Part shown: piece by piece, positions 26,275 to 34,703 of the stretch
Layout: each line of letters begins with the position of its first letter
Numbering within the stretch: the first letter of the stretch is position 1
Assembly (NCBI GenBank): GCA_034434915.1
Contig: DAOTYE010000009.1
Location: forward strand, 1-44,965
From: DAOTYE01 sp034434915
GTDB taxonomy: Bacteria > Chloroflexota > Dehalococcoidia > Dehalococcoidales > RBG-16-60-22
Reading direction: 5' to 3'
DNA length: 44,965 bases
Notes under the pieces: model-generated
What the model was told of the DNA's origin: nothing
The model's database searches: none
The model's input: only the letters and a program-made list of their open reading frames with translations
Position numbers and translations under genes: made by a program

Positions 26275-27089
26275 GGTGCCTTCTGGCATCTGGGGCAAAA
26301 GTAAGTTCCCCGGTTGCGTACGGTGATGCGCTCAATGGGTGTGCCGCAAAGGGGGCATTTTTTACCGCGCCCGTGAGCGACTTTGAATGCAAAGTGGGCA
26401 TAGCCCGTCTCACCGCCGGGCCGGTAGTAATTCACGATGCTGGCACCCTTATCATCAATCCCTGCGCGCAGGACTGCTTTAATTGCCTCATGTAGTCTCG
26501 CTATTTCTTTTGGCGTCAGGCTGGCGCCCGGTCTTAGAGGATGAATCCTGGCTGAGAAGAGGGCTTCATCGGCATACATATTGCCGATGCCGGCGATTAG
26601 CGTCTGGTCAGTGAGCAATGCTTTGATGGGCGCCTTGCGGTTTTTTACCAGCTTCATCAGTGTATTGGGTGTGAACTGGTTTTCCAGTGGCTCTGGACCA
26701 AGCTCAGGCATGGCGGTTTTGATATCATCAGTAAGCCATATCTTGCCGAACTTGCGCGGGTCGCGGAAAAAGATACGGGTGCCATCGTCCAGGTGAATGA
26801 CGGCACGGGTGTAGGGTGGCGGGCTTGCCGAGTCACGACTTGCCAGCAATGAGCCGCTCATTTTCATATGAATGATGAGGAAATCACCCCCGCTCAGCGT
26901 GGCGATGAGGTATTTGCCGCGGCGGCTCAGCGCAATGACCTTTTGTCCGACAATTCGCCTGCGGAGTTCGTCAACAGAGGGCTGTTTGACGGTTCTGTCC
27001 CAGAAAATAGAGACGTCAGTTACTTTCCGCCCGATGAGGTAGGGCGCAAGCTCGTTTTTTACCGTTTCAACCTCAGGAAGCTCTGGCAT
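26271..27089 (-). CDS. mutM: Formamidopyrimidine-DNA glycosylase
   Basis: Removes 8-oxoguanine and formamidopyrimidines from DNA. 272 residues. The catalytic N-terminus is PELPEVET (Pro2 nucleophile, Glu3), with the conserved Lys in RRGKYL (about 58). The H2TH region holds IAGIGNMYADEALF. The C-terminal zinc finger has CPLC and CPRC separated by a beta hairpin with the conserved Arg. All active residues present. It starts one base after the polA stop, so polA and mutM form one repair/replication unit. Confidence 0.95.
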   Translation of the reverse strand: MPELPEVETVKNELAPYLIGRKVTDVSIFWDRTVKQPSVDELRRRIVGQKVIALSRRGKYLIATLSGGDFLIIHMKMSGSLLASRDSASPPPYTRAVIHLDDGTRIFFRDPRKFGKIWLTDDIKTAMPELGPEPLENQFTPNTLMKLVKNRKAPIKALLTDQTLIAGIGNMYADEALFSARIHPLRPGASLTPKEIARLHEAIKAVLRAGIDDKGASIVNYYRPGGETGYAHFAFKVAHGRGKKCPLCGTPIERITVRNRGTYFCPRCQKAP

Positions 27090-27090
27090 A

Positions 27091-29817
27091 TTACTTCATA
27101 TCACCCCAGTTTTTAGCTGTCTTGCAGTCTATTTTAAGTGGCACGCTGAGTGTCATTGCCGTTGACATAATATCAGAAACGAGCTGGCGCATCTTTTCTA
27201 TCTCATCTTCCGGTACTTCAAAGATGAGCTCATCATGCACCTGAAGGAGCATCATGCTTCTGAGCTTCTGCGCGGTCATTTCCTTATGGATTCTGACCAT
27301 GGCAATCTTGATAATATCTGCTGAGGTCCCCTGTACCGGCATGTTGATTGCCATGCGTTCCGCCGCCTCCCGCGCCTGCCGGTTTGAGGAATTGATTTCC
27401 GGGATATATCTCCTGCGCCCGAGGAGAGTCTGGACATAGCCGTTTTTACGGGCGAATTCTTTAGTTTTTTCTAAATACTCTTTTACCTTGGGGTACTTTT
27501 CAAAGTAAGTTGAGATGAATTTGGAGGCTTCCTCGCGTGAAAGCTCGGTTGCCTGCTCCAGACCGTATTCGCTCATGCCATAGATGACGCCGAAGTTGAC
27601 CGTCTTTGCCAGGCGGCGCATGTCCGCTGTTACCCGGGCAGGCTCTACGTTCAGGAGCTGAGCGGCGGTGCTGGTGTGGATATCAGCGTCATGTTTGAAG
27701 GCATCTATAAGACCGGGGTCCTGAGACAGGTGTGCCAGCACGCGTAAATCAATCTGAGAGTAATCGCACCCAAGCAAGATGGAGCCAGCCGGCGCTATGA
27801 ATGCCTGTCTAATTCTTTTGCCCAGTTCACCCCGCACCGGGATGTTCTGGAGGTTGGGGTCGCTTGAGGAGAGGCGTCCGGTGGTGGTGCGCGTCTGGTT
27901 GAAGCTGGTATGAAGGCGCTTTGTTTTGGGGTTGATTAAACCGGGCAGGGCGTCAATGTAAGTTGATTTCAGCTTGGTGAGTTGGCGGTATTCCAGTATC
28001 AGTTCAATGACGGGGTGGGTTCCGCGTAGTGCCTCCAGCACGGCGGCCTCAGTGGAATACTTGTTTTTGCCCCGGCGATTTGTTTCCAGCTTGAGCTCAT
28101 CAAAGAGCACCGGACCCAGCTGCTGGGGTGAATTGATATTGAACTGGTGCCCGACCCAGCGGTAAATCTCAGCCTCAAGTTTGGCTATCTGCTCGCCGAG
28201 CTGACGTGACATCTGATTCAATAGTTCCGTATCCAGCATGACGCCGTTTCTTTCCATCCGCAAGAGCACCGGCACCAGTGGCATCTCCACCTCAGCGAAG
28301 AGCTTCCACAGGCCCAGCCTGTGCAGTTCACCGGTAAGTACCTCTGTCAGCCGTCCGGTCATATCAGCATCAGCGCAGGCATATTCAGTCGCCTTTTTTA
28401 TTTCCACCTGGGACATGGGAATCTGTTTGGCTCCGGTACCGATGATATCCGTAATGGGCATCATTTCCACGTTCAAACGACTGAAGGCGAGCGTCTTTAG
28501 ATGCAGTGTTTTTTCTCCGATGAGATACGCGGCGACCATAGTGTCAAAGGCAAGGTTATTCACTTCAATGCCATGTTCCGCAAGCACGGTCATGTCATAC
28601 TTGCCGTTGTGGGCGTACTTGGCGATTTGCGGGTCTTCAAAGAGTGGTTTTACCTTTTCCGTGACCAGCTTTAAGGGTAATTGCTGTATTTCATCCAGAG
28701 CGGTATGACCTACGGGAATATAGCATGCTTCACCTTTTGACGCCGAAAAGGATAAGCCCACCAGGTTTGCCTTCATGGGGTTAAGATTATCAGTTTCAGT
28801 ATCAAAGGCAAAAGATTTGGCTTCAGTTAATCTGCCGATGAGTTCATTAAGAGCAGGCTCCGTGGTGATGGTCTGATAGTTTCCCTGTGGCGGAGTGGCT
28901 TTTGCCCAGGCTTGCTTTTCCACGCCCTCATCCGCAATTTCCAGCTGGTTCAGGCGGGGAAGGAGGCTGGCAAACTCAAGCTCGCGGAAGAGCTCGGTTA
29001 CCGCCGCGCGGTCAAAGTGACTTATACGGCACTCATCCAGATTCAGGGTTACTGGTGTCTGAGTATCAATGGTGGCAAGCTGTTTGCTACGGCGGGCAGT
29101 ATCTGCATTCTCGCGCAGTGAAGCCTGGATTTTAGCCGGCGTTACCTTATCAATATTTTCGTAAATTCGGTCCACGCCGCCGAACTGCTGTATGAGCCTG
29201 ACGGCCGTCTTATCACCCACCCCGGGGACACCGGGGATATTGTCTGAGACGTCTCCCACCAGCCCTTTCAGGTCTGCGATGTTCTCCGGTCTGACGCCGT
29301 ATTTTGCGGTGACTGCCTCTTCATCATAGAGCATGGTATCACTGAAGCTCCTACCTGGCTTGGGGTAAAGGACTTTTACCCTGGGTGATACCAGCTGCAT
29401 GGTGTCTGCATCGCCTGTGACGATGACGACGTCAATATTTTGCTGGCTGGCTTGCTTGCTGAGCGCACCGAGGATATCATCGGCTTCATAGCCTTCCATC
29501 TCAAAGACGGGGATGCGGAAGGTTCTTACCAGTTCTCTCACCCGCTCAATCTGGTGCACCAGCTCATCCGGCGCAGGCGGGCGGTGCGCTTTGTACTGGT
29601 CATACAGCTTATGACGGAAGGTGGGACCTTTCTTATCAAAGGCAACGGCGATGTGGGTGGGTTTAAGCTCGGTCAGCGCTTTCAAGAGCATTGAAGTGAA
29701 GCCGAAGACGGCATTGACCATTTCACCGGTCTTTCTGGAAGTGAGCGGAGGCAGGGCATGGTAGGCACGGTGAATAAGAGCATTGCCGTCAAAAAGAACG
29801 AGGAGCGGTTTACGCAT
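27091..29817 (-). CDS. polA: DNA polymerase I
   Basis: 908 residues with all three domains. The 5'-3' exonuclease domain begins LLVLFDGNALIHRAYHALPP. The 3'-5' exonuclease has intact proofreading motifs (FDTETD; HNGKYD; YACADADM), which many thermophilic or actinobacterial PolAs lack. The polymerase domain has motif A LLGCDYSQIDLR, motif B RRLAKTVNFGVIYGM and motif C QVHDELIFEVP. An upstream ATG at 29862 would add 15 residues of unlikely sequence and lies upstream of the promoter. The ATG at 29817 has no ribosome site but stands 6 bases after a TATAAT, suggesting a leaderless transcript. mutM follows directly. Confidence 0.95.
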   Translation of the reverse strand: MRKPLLVLFDGNALIHRAYHALPPLTSRKTGEMVNAVFGFTSMLLKALTELKPTHIAVAFDKKGPTFRHKLYDQYKAHRPPAPDELVHQIERVRELVRTFRIPVFEMEGYEADDILGALSKQASQQNIDVVIVTGDADTMQLVSPRVKVLYPKPGRSFSDTMLYDEEAVTAKYGVRPENIADLKGLVGDVSDNIPGVPGVGDKTAVRLIQQFGGVDRIYENIDKVTPAKIQASLRENADTARRSKQLATIDTQTPVTLNLDECRISHFDRAAVTELFRELEFASLLPRLNQLEIADEGVEKQAWAKATPPQGNYQTITTEPALNELIGRLTEAKSFAFDTETDNLNPMKANLVGLSFSASKGEACYIPVGHTALDEIQQLPLKLVTEKVKPLFEDPQIAKYAHNGKYDMTVLAEHGIEVNNLAFDTMVAAYLIGEKTLHLKTLAFSRLNVEMMPITDIIGTGAKQIPMSQVEIKKATEYACADADMTGRLTEVLTGELHRLGLWKLFAEVEMPLVPVLLRMERNGVMLDTELLNQMSRQLGEQIAKLEAEIYRWVGHQFNINSPQQLGPVLFDELKLETNRRGKNKYSTEAAVLEALRGTHPVIELILEYRQLTKLKSTYIDALPGLINPKTKRLHTSFNQTRTTTGRLSSSDPNLQNIPVRGELGKRIRQAFIAPAGSILLGCDYSQIDLRVLAHLSQDPGLIDAFKHDADIHTSTAAQLLNVEPARVTADMRRLAKTVNFGVIYGMSEYGLEQATELSREEASKFISTYFEKYPKVKEYLEKTKEFARKNGYVQTLLGRRRYIPEINSSNRQAREAAERMAINMPVQGTSADIIKIAMVRIHKEMTAQKLRSMMLLQVHDELIFEVPEDEIEKMRQLVSDIMSTAMTLSVPLKIDCKTAKNWGDMK

Positions 29818-29823
29818 GATTTT

Positions 29824-29832
29824 ATTATAGCA
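29824..29832 (-). promoter_or_regulatory. Extended -10 promoter giving a leaderless polA mRNA
   Basis: TGCTATAAT on the minus strand (TATAAT at 29824-29829), then AAAATC and the polA ATG. A transcript starting about 7 bases after the -10 would begin at or next to the A of the ATG. No good -35 at normal distance. Confidence 0.5.
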
Positions 29833-29866
29833 GATTGGCTGAGGCATGGTGAGGGTCAACATTTGC

Positions 29867-29896
29867 TTGACAGCATGTGCTCTACTTCTCTAATAT
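29867..29896 (+). promoter_or_regulatory. Promoter of the SDR-DUF4342-phosphatase operon
   Basis: TTGACA (29867-29872), 18-base spacer, TAATAT (29891-29896), about 40 bases before the SDR start and divergent from polA. Confidence 0.65.
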
Positions 29897-29935
29897 GCAG
29901 GTAAGTCCGGTGTCTTGTTTCAGAAGGAGGCTGTG

Positions 29936-30697
29936 ATGAAGATGTTTGACCTATCCGGAAGGATTGCCATCGTCACCGGAGGCAACCGCGGCATAGGGTT
30001 TTCTATTTCCAGAGGTCTGGCAGAGGCGGGTGCCACCGTGGTTATCGCCAATCGTCATGCGGAAGAAGGTGAAAAAGCGGCGGCATCTCTCCTTGGTGCC
30101 GGATTGAAGGCAGTTGCTATTCCTCTTGATGTCACCAGTGACGCTTCAATTCAAAAAATGACCGCTGAGGTGGTCAGGAAGTTCGGCAAAATTGATATTC
30201 TGGTCAATAATGCCGGCATCGTCATCCGCAAAAAAGCGGAGGATTACACACCGCAGGACTGGGAAGCCATCATGAATACCAATCTGCGGGGGATGTTTTT
30301 CTGCTGTCAGGAAGTGGGCAGGGAGATGATGCGGCAGGGGAAGGGAAAAATCATCAATATCGGCTCAGTGGTTTCCGTGGTCGCACAGTCAGAGCGCGGC
30401 GTCTATGCCATTTCCAAGGCAGGCGTGGCTCATTTGACCAGGTCGCTGGCGCTGGAGTGGGCTAAGTACCGTATCAATGTTAATGCCATCGGTCCGGGCG
30501 CAACTCTCACTGATATCAACCGCACCTATCTTAAAGAGCATCCTGAGGTGCTTCAGGCGTTCATCAATGATATTCCAATGGGGAGGATAGGCCATCCCGA
30601 TGATTGCGCCGGTGCGGCGGTGTTTTTAGCCTCTGATGCGTCTGATTTCATTACCGGACAGCTTATTCTCATAGACGGCGGCATGACCATCCACTAA
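29936..30697 (+). CDS. Short-chain dehydrogenase/reductase
   Basis: 253 residues, classical SDR. The cofactor motif is TGGNRGIG (about 12-19), then NNAG in the centre, the catalytic Tyr-Lys in YAISK with Ser in GSVVS, and NAIGPGAT after it. The C-terminus (FITGQLILIDGGMTIH) is typical. The basic Arg at NRH after the second strand suggests NADP(H). It resembles gluconate 5-dehydrogenase or 3-oxoacyl-ACP reductase types; the substrate cannot be decided. Start at 29936 because AGAAGGAGG lies 5 bases upstream; the frame's earlier start lacks one. DUF4342 gene follows 15 bases later. Confidence 0.88.
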   Translation: MKMFDLSGRIAIVTGGNRGIGFSISRGLAEAGATVVIANRHAEEGEKAAASLLGAGLKAVAIPLDVTSDASIQKMTAEVVRKFGKIDILVNNAGIVIRKKAEDYTPQDWEAIMNTNLRGMFFCCQEVGREMMRQGKGKIINIGSVVSVVAQSERGVYAISKAGVAHLTRSLALEWAKYRINVNAIGPGATLTDINRTYLKEHPEVLQAFINDIPMGRIGHPDDCAGAAVFLASDASDFITGQLILIDGGMTIH

Positions 30698-30712
30698 AAA
30701 GGAAGGCGAAGC

Positions 30713-30970
30713 ATGACACAGACAGAAAAATTTACCATCTCCGGTAGCCAGCTTGTGGAGAAAGTGAAACAGCTTATCCACGAGGGTAATATCAGGCGAG
30801 TGCGCATTCTGCATGAGGGAAAGATGGTGCTGGAAGTCCCGCTCAGCATCGGTGCGCCGGTGGTAGCCGTTGGCATCATAGCCGCACCGGTCCTCGCTGC
30901 TCTGGGAGCATTTGCCGCGCTTGTTACTGAATGCACCATTGAAGTGGAAAAAGTGGAGCCGGAGAAATAG
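30713..30970 (+). CDS. DUF4342 protein
   Basis: 85 residues with the DUF4342 pattern: V-E-K-V-K-Q-L-I-H-E-G-N followed by R-R-V-R-I and a hydrophobic glycine/alanine-rich segment (about 44-69) that may be membrane-associated. The first 20 residues are polar. Function unknown; in the family the N-terminal part resembles a UBA-like or translation-factor helical motif and the C-terminus is hydrophobic. Ribosome site AAGGAAGG. Second gene of the SDR operon. Confidence 0.8.
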   Translation: MTQTEKFTISGSQLVEKVKQLIHEGNIRRVRILHEGKMVLEVPLSIGAPVVAVGIIAAPVLAALGAFAALVTECTIEVEKVEPEK

Positions 30971-30977
30971 TTTTGAG

Positions 30978-31610
30978 ATGACTGAAATTGTTCTGGTCAG
31001 GCATGGCGAAACTGAATGGAATGTCACTGACCGCTTCCGCGGCAGGATGGATATTGAGTTAAATAGTGTGGGCATCAGGCAGGCGGAGCTACTGTCTGAT
31101 TATCTCAAGACGTGGGATATTGAAGCAGTGTACGCCAGCCCTCTGAAGCGGGCGCTGAAAACCGCTGAAATCATTGCTGAGCCACACGGGGTCAATGTTA
31201 AGAAAGTTTCCGGACTGATTGACTTTAGTGCCGGGGAGTGGGAAGGACTCTCTGTTCAAGAAGTGAAGGAAAAATATGGCGGTCTTTTTGCGGCGTGGGT
31301 TTCCCACCCGGAGAAGGTGAAGATTCCGAAAGGTGAGAGCCTTGACGAGGTGACCGTGAGAGCCATGGCGGTGGTAGCAGAGGTTATCAGGAAACATAAA
31401 GGCATTGTTATCATGGTATCTCACCGGGTGGTGAACAAGGTATTGATTTGCGCTTTGCTGGGCTTGGATAACTCTCACTTTTGGAATATCAAGCAGGACA
31501 ATTGCGGCATCACTATCTTCAGTCATGAGGATGGGCGCTTTGTTCTTACAAGGCATAATGATACTTCTTTCCTTGAGCCGCTCAAAAAGCAACCGCTTAA
31601 AGATTTCTAG
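30978..31610 (+). CDS. Histidine phosphatase family protein
   Basis: 210 residues of the phosphoglycerate-mutase-like superfamily. The catalytic motif LVRHGETEWN is at 6-15 with the phospho-accepting His9 and Arg8. The acidic residue is in LIDFSAGEWEG and the second His in MVSHRVVNK. It dephosphorylates small phosphate esters; alpha-ribazole phosphatase, phosphoglycerate mutase and broad-specificity phosphatases share this form, so the substrate is open. An alternative start at 30912 would overlap the DUF4342 gene; 30978 gives the standard N-terminus. Confidence 0.85.
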   Translation: MTEIVLVRHGETEWNVTDRFRGRMDIELNSVGIRQAELLSDYLKTWDIEAVYASPLKRALKTAEIIAEPHGVNVKKVSGLIDFSAGEWEGLSVQEVKEKYGGLFAAWVSHPEKVKIPKGESLDEVTVRAMAVVAEVIRKHKGIVIMVSHRVVNKVLICALLGLDNSHFWNIKQDNCGITIFSHEDGRFVLTRHNDTSFLEPLKKQPLKDF

Positions 31611-31633
31611 TATTTCCGGGCGTGATTTGCCCC

Positions 31634-31661
31634 TTGCATATTTCTTTTTTCATGTTATACT
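31634..31661 (+). promoter_or_regulatory. Probable promoter of argF
   Basis: TTGCAT (31634-31639), 16-base spacer, TATACT (31656-31661). The predicted leader is about 20 bases. I see no clear ARG-box palindrome nearby. Confidence 0.5.
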
Positions 31662-31685
31662 TTAGAACAGCGTTTGGAGGTTGTT

Positions 31686-32630
31686 TTGAAAGGAAAAGAT
31701 TTACTCTCCATATCTGATTTGAATAGAGAAGACATCAGACGGCTTATTCTGAATGCCATTGACATGAAAGCACTGGGTGGAGAAAATGCCCTTGGCGGTA
31801 AAATCCTAGCCCTCGTCTTTGAAAAACCTTCGCTGAGGACGCGGGTGAGCTTTGAAATAGCCATGATGCAATTGGGCGGGCAGGCACTCTATCTTTCCCC
31901 TGCAGAGGTCGGCTTGGGCAAAAGGGAATCTGTGCCAGATGTCGCCCGTGTGCTGTGCCGTTATGTTGACGTCATCGCCGCGCGCACTTTTTCCCATGAG
32001 ACGGTGGAGGTTCTAGCGCGCTATGCGGATGTGCCGGTCATCAATGCCCTCTCTGACCTTGAGCACCCCTGTCAGGCACTCGCTGACTTGCTGACGGTTT
32101 ATGAGAAAAAGGGTGAACTGGAAGGGCTGACCTTAGCCTATGTGGGCGATGGCAATAACGTGGCGCATAGCCTCATGCTTGCCGCGGCGCTGACCGGAAT
32201 CAACTTTAGGATTGCTTCACCGCAGGGGTATCTGGTCAAAGACTTCATCTTACAAAAGGCGAAGGATTATGCCGCCGCAAGCGGTGCCGAAATTGTGTGC
32301 ACTGTGGACCCGAAGCAGGCGGTAAGCGGTGCTGATGTGGTCTATACCGATGTGTGGACGAGCATGGGCCAAGAGGCTGAAGCGGAGGAACGCCGTAGAA
32401 TCTTCGCTGGTTATCAGGTGAATAGTGACCTGCTGGCGCTGGCTAGGGAAGATGCCATTGTGATGCACCCATTGCCGGCGCATCGCGGAGAGGAAGTGGC
32501 TGATGATGTGCTGGAGAGCGTGCAGTCTGTGGTCTTTGACCAGGCAGAGAACCGCCTCCACGCCCAGAAAGCCTTGCTGGTGGACATGCTCGGCGGGCTG
32601 GAAATACCTGAGCTAAGCGCTAACCGTTAG
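31686..32630 (+). CDS. argF: Ornithine carbamoyltransferase
   Basis: Makes citrulline from ornithine and carbamoyl phosphate in arginine synthesis. 314 residues from the TTG at 31686, chosen because GGAGG (31676-31680) lies 5 bases upstream; the result begins (M)KGKDLLSISDL as in the family. Carbamoyl-phosphate site SLRTR, then HPCQALADL, and the ornithine-binding loop DVWTSMGQE (DxxxSMG) are present. The last motif reads MHPLPAHRGEEV, with Pro where most OTCs have Cys (HCLP); the SMG loop still argues for ornithine. der follows after 31 bases. Confidence 0.93.
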   Translation: MKGKDLLSISDLNREDIRRLILNAIDMKALGGENALGGKILALVFEKPSLRTRVSFEIAMMQLGGQALYLSPAEVGLGKRESVPDVARVLCRYVDVIAARTFSHETVEVLARYADVPVINALSDLEHPCQALADLLTVYEKKGELEGLTLAYVGDGNNVAHSLMLAAALTGINFRIASPQGYLVKDFILQKAKDYAAASGAEIVCTVDPKQAVSGADVVYTDVWTSMGQEAEAEERRRIFAGYQVNSDLLALAREDAIVMHPLPAHRGEEVADDVLESVQSVVFDQAENRLHAQKALLVDMLGGLEIPELSANR

Positions 32631-32661
32631 CATTAAGCTTTGCCGGGTGTGGGAGGTAGCA

Positions 32662-33975
32662 GTGCGCAAGCCTATGGTAGCCATTGTGGGGCGACAAAAC
32701 GTGGGCAAATCAACATTGCTGAACAAGGTGGCAGGAAAGCCGCTGGCGATAGTGGAAGACTTCCCAGGCACTACCCGCGACCGTATTTTTGCCAGCGTCT
32801 CATGGGGTGGCATTGAATTCATCCTCGTTGACACTGGTGGCTTGGAACTGTCAGCGCGGTCAACTCTGGCTCAGGCGGTAAGAGAGCAGGTTGACGCCGC
32901 CATTGCAGAAGCGGATGTCATCATTTTTCTCGTTGACGCGCAGGACGGGCTGGTGCCGCTGGACTATGAGATTGCCAGCAAACTACGCAGGGTAAGCAAG
33001 CCGATTCTTCTGGTGGCAAATAAAGCGGACAATTTGCGCCTTGAGAATGAAGCGGTGGAGTTTTGTGAATTGGGGCTGGGGGAACCGTTGCCTGTTTCCG
33101 CCCAACACGGGCGTGGGGTGGCGGAGCTTCTGGACAGGCTGGTGTTACTCCTGCCGAAGTTCGCAAGAGTTGAGATACCACCGGCAGTGATGAAGGTTGC
33201 AATCGTGGGGCACCCCGGGGTGGGCAAGTCAATGCTGCTCAATGCCCTGGTGGGAAGAAAACGGGCAATCGTCGGCGATGTCCCGGGCACCACCCGCGAT
33301 GCCATAGATACACTTATTGACTTTGGGGGTAAAAGTGTGCTACTTATTGATACTGCAGGTGTGCGGCGCCGCGGGAGGATTGGAAAAGGGATTGAGCAGT
33401 ACAGCGTCATCCGGACATTTCAGGCGATAGACCGCGCAGACATCGCCCTGCTGGTGCTGGACGCCGCGGCAGGAATAACAGCACAAGATATGCACATTGC
33501 CGGCTATATCAAGCAAGCGGCCAAGGGGATTGTGATTATCGTGAATAAATGGGACCTGATGGCGGATAAAGATAAGACTGGTTGGGACACTGCTATCAAG
33601 AGGCAGTTCAAATTCATGCCGTATGCCTCCTGCCTATATATCTCCGCCAAATACAAGCAGGGAGTGGACAAGGTGATACCACAGGCTTTCAAAGTCTATT
33701 CGGAACGTCTCAAGAAACTATCCGCTCGTGAAGTCAGTGAAGTGGTGCAGCAGGCAGTGGCATCACATTTCCGTCCCAGGCGGGGCAAAAAAGAGCTCAG
33801 GATTTTCCGCACTGTGCAGTCAGGAGTAAATCCGCCCACTTTTGAGTTTTCAGTGAATGAAACCAGACTGGTTCACTTCTCCTATCAGCGTTACCTTGAA
33901 AACAGACTGCGCCAGGCGTTTGGCTTTGCCGGAACACCCATCCGCCTGGTGTTTAAGACAGGAGGAGAGAGATGA
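32662..33975 (+). CDS. der: Ribosome-assembly GTPase Der (EngA)
   Basis: 437 residues with the tandem GTPase domains unique to Der. Domain 1: G1 GRQNVGKST, G3 DTGG, G4 NKAD. Domain 2: G1 GHPGVGKS, G3 DTAG, G4 NKWD. A C-terminal KH-like domain follows (about 345-437). It acts in maturation of the 50S ribosomal subunit. Start at the GTG 32662, five bases after GGGAGG; a GTG at 32647 is in frame but precedes the ribosome site. Its stop overlaps the plsY start by 4 bases (ATGA). Confidence 0.96.
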   Translation: MRKPMVAIVGRQNVGKSTLLNKVAGKPLAIVEDFPGTTRDRIFASVSWGGIEFILVDTGGLELSARSTLAQAVREQVDAAIAEADVIIFLVDAQDGLVPLDYEIASKLRRVSKPILLVANKADNLRLENEAVEFCELGLGEPLPVSAQHGRGVAELLDRLVLLLPKFARVEIPPAVMKVAIVGHPGVGKSMLLNALVGRKRAIVGDVPGTTRDAIDTLIDFGGKSVLLIDTAGVRRRGRIGKGIEQYSVIRTFQAIDRADIALLVLDAAAGITAQDMHIAGYIKQAAKGIVIIVNKWDLMADKDKTGWDTAIKRQFKFMPYASCLYISAKYKQGVDKVIPQAFKVYSERLKKLSAREVSEVVQQAVASHFRPRRGKKELRIFRTVQSGVNPPTFEFSVNETRLVHFSYQRYLENRLRQAFGFAGTPIRLVFKTGGER

Positions 33976-34664
33976 CAGGGATATTAGCCGCCAAACTGCT
34001 CGCTGTAGCCCTTTTTGGATATCTTCTGGGTTCCATCCCCTTTGGGTTGATGATAGCAAAAAGGAGCGCTGGCGTAGACGTCAGGAACCACGGCAGTGGC
34101 AGAACCGGCGCGACGAATGTCCTGCGGGTGGCAGGAAAAAAAGCTGCGCTTCTCTCCTTGATTCTTGATTTGCTGAAAGGCATTGTGCCCGTTGTCTTTG
34201 CCGGATACTTATTCCGGCAGGACTATTTGATTTTAAGCGGCTACGGTTTCTGGCTGACGAGGAGTGCACAGGTGCTGGCTGGTCTCAGCGCCATCGCCGG
34301 ACACAAGTGGTCAGTTTTCCTGAAATTCCAGGGCGGACGTGGTGTGGCGACTTTCTTTGGCGGGCTCCTGGCGCTATGTCCGGCGGCAGCCCTGTTTGGG
34401 GGAGAAGTCCTTTTCCTGGGCGCAGGGCTGACGAGGTATGTATCCCTGGGCTCCATCGCTGGCGCTATTGGCACGTATACCATCCTTGTTCCGCTTACTA
34501 TCCTCAATGGCTTTCCTTTTGAATACCTGGTTTATGCTCTGCTGGGCGCTATCTTCATCATCATCATGCACCGTGATAATATTGCCAGACTTCTTGCCGG
34601 CAAAGAGCGCCGCCTCGGAGAACGGGTCAAAATAGACAATGCCACCCCATCTTCAAGCTCGTAA
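33972..34664 (+). CDS. plsY: Acyl-phosphate:glycerol-3-phosphate acyltransferase PlsY
   Basis: Transfers the first acyl chain to glycerol 3-phosphate in phospholipid synthesis. 230 residues with five to six membrane segments. PlsY signatures: GYLLGSIPFGLMIAK near the N-terminus, then GSGRTGATNVLRVAGKK, GHKWSVFLKFQGGRGVAT, and RHRDN-like MHRDNIARLLAGKE at the end. Overlaps der by 4 bases. gpsA, which makes its substrate, starts 39 bases later, so the two successive pathway steps are side by side. Confidence 0.93.
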   Translation: MTGILAAKLLAVALFGYLLGSIPFGLMIAKRSAGVDVRNHGSGRTGATNVLRVAGKKAALLSLILDLLKGIVPVVFAGYLFRQDYLILSGYGFWLTRSAQVLAGLSAIAGHKWSVFLKFQGGRGVATFFGGLLALCPAAALFGGEVLFLGAGLTRYVSLGSIAGAIGTYTILVPLTILNGFPFEYLVYALLGAIFIIIMHRDNIARLLAGKERRLGERVKIDNATPSSSS

Positions 34665-34703
34665 TCATTGATTCCACACAAAAGAGAAGATACAGGCTAA
34701 TCC

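Noticed and set aside
31663..31680. Third LexA-like box before argF (TAGAACAGCGTTTG)
   Set aside because: The half-sites have the wrong spacing (N3 instead of N4) and do not form the TAGMACA/TGTKCTA palindrome.
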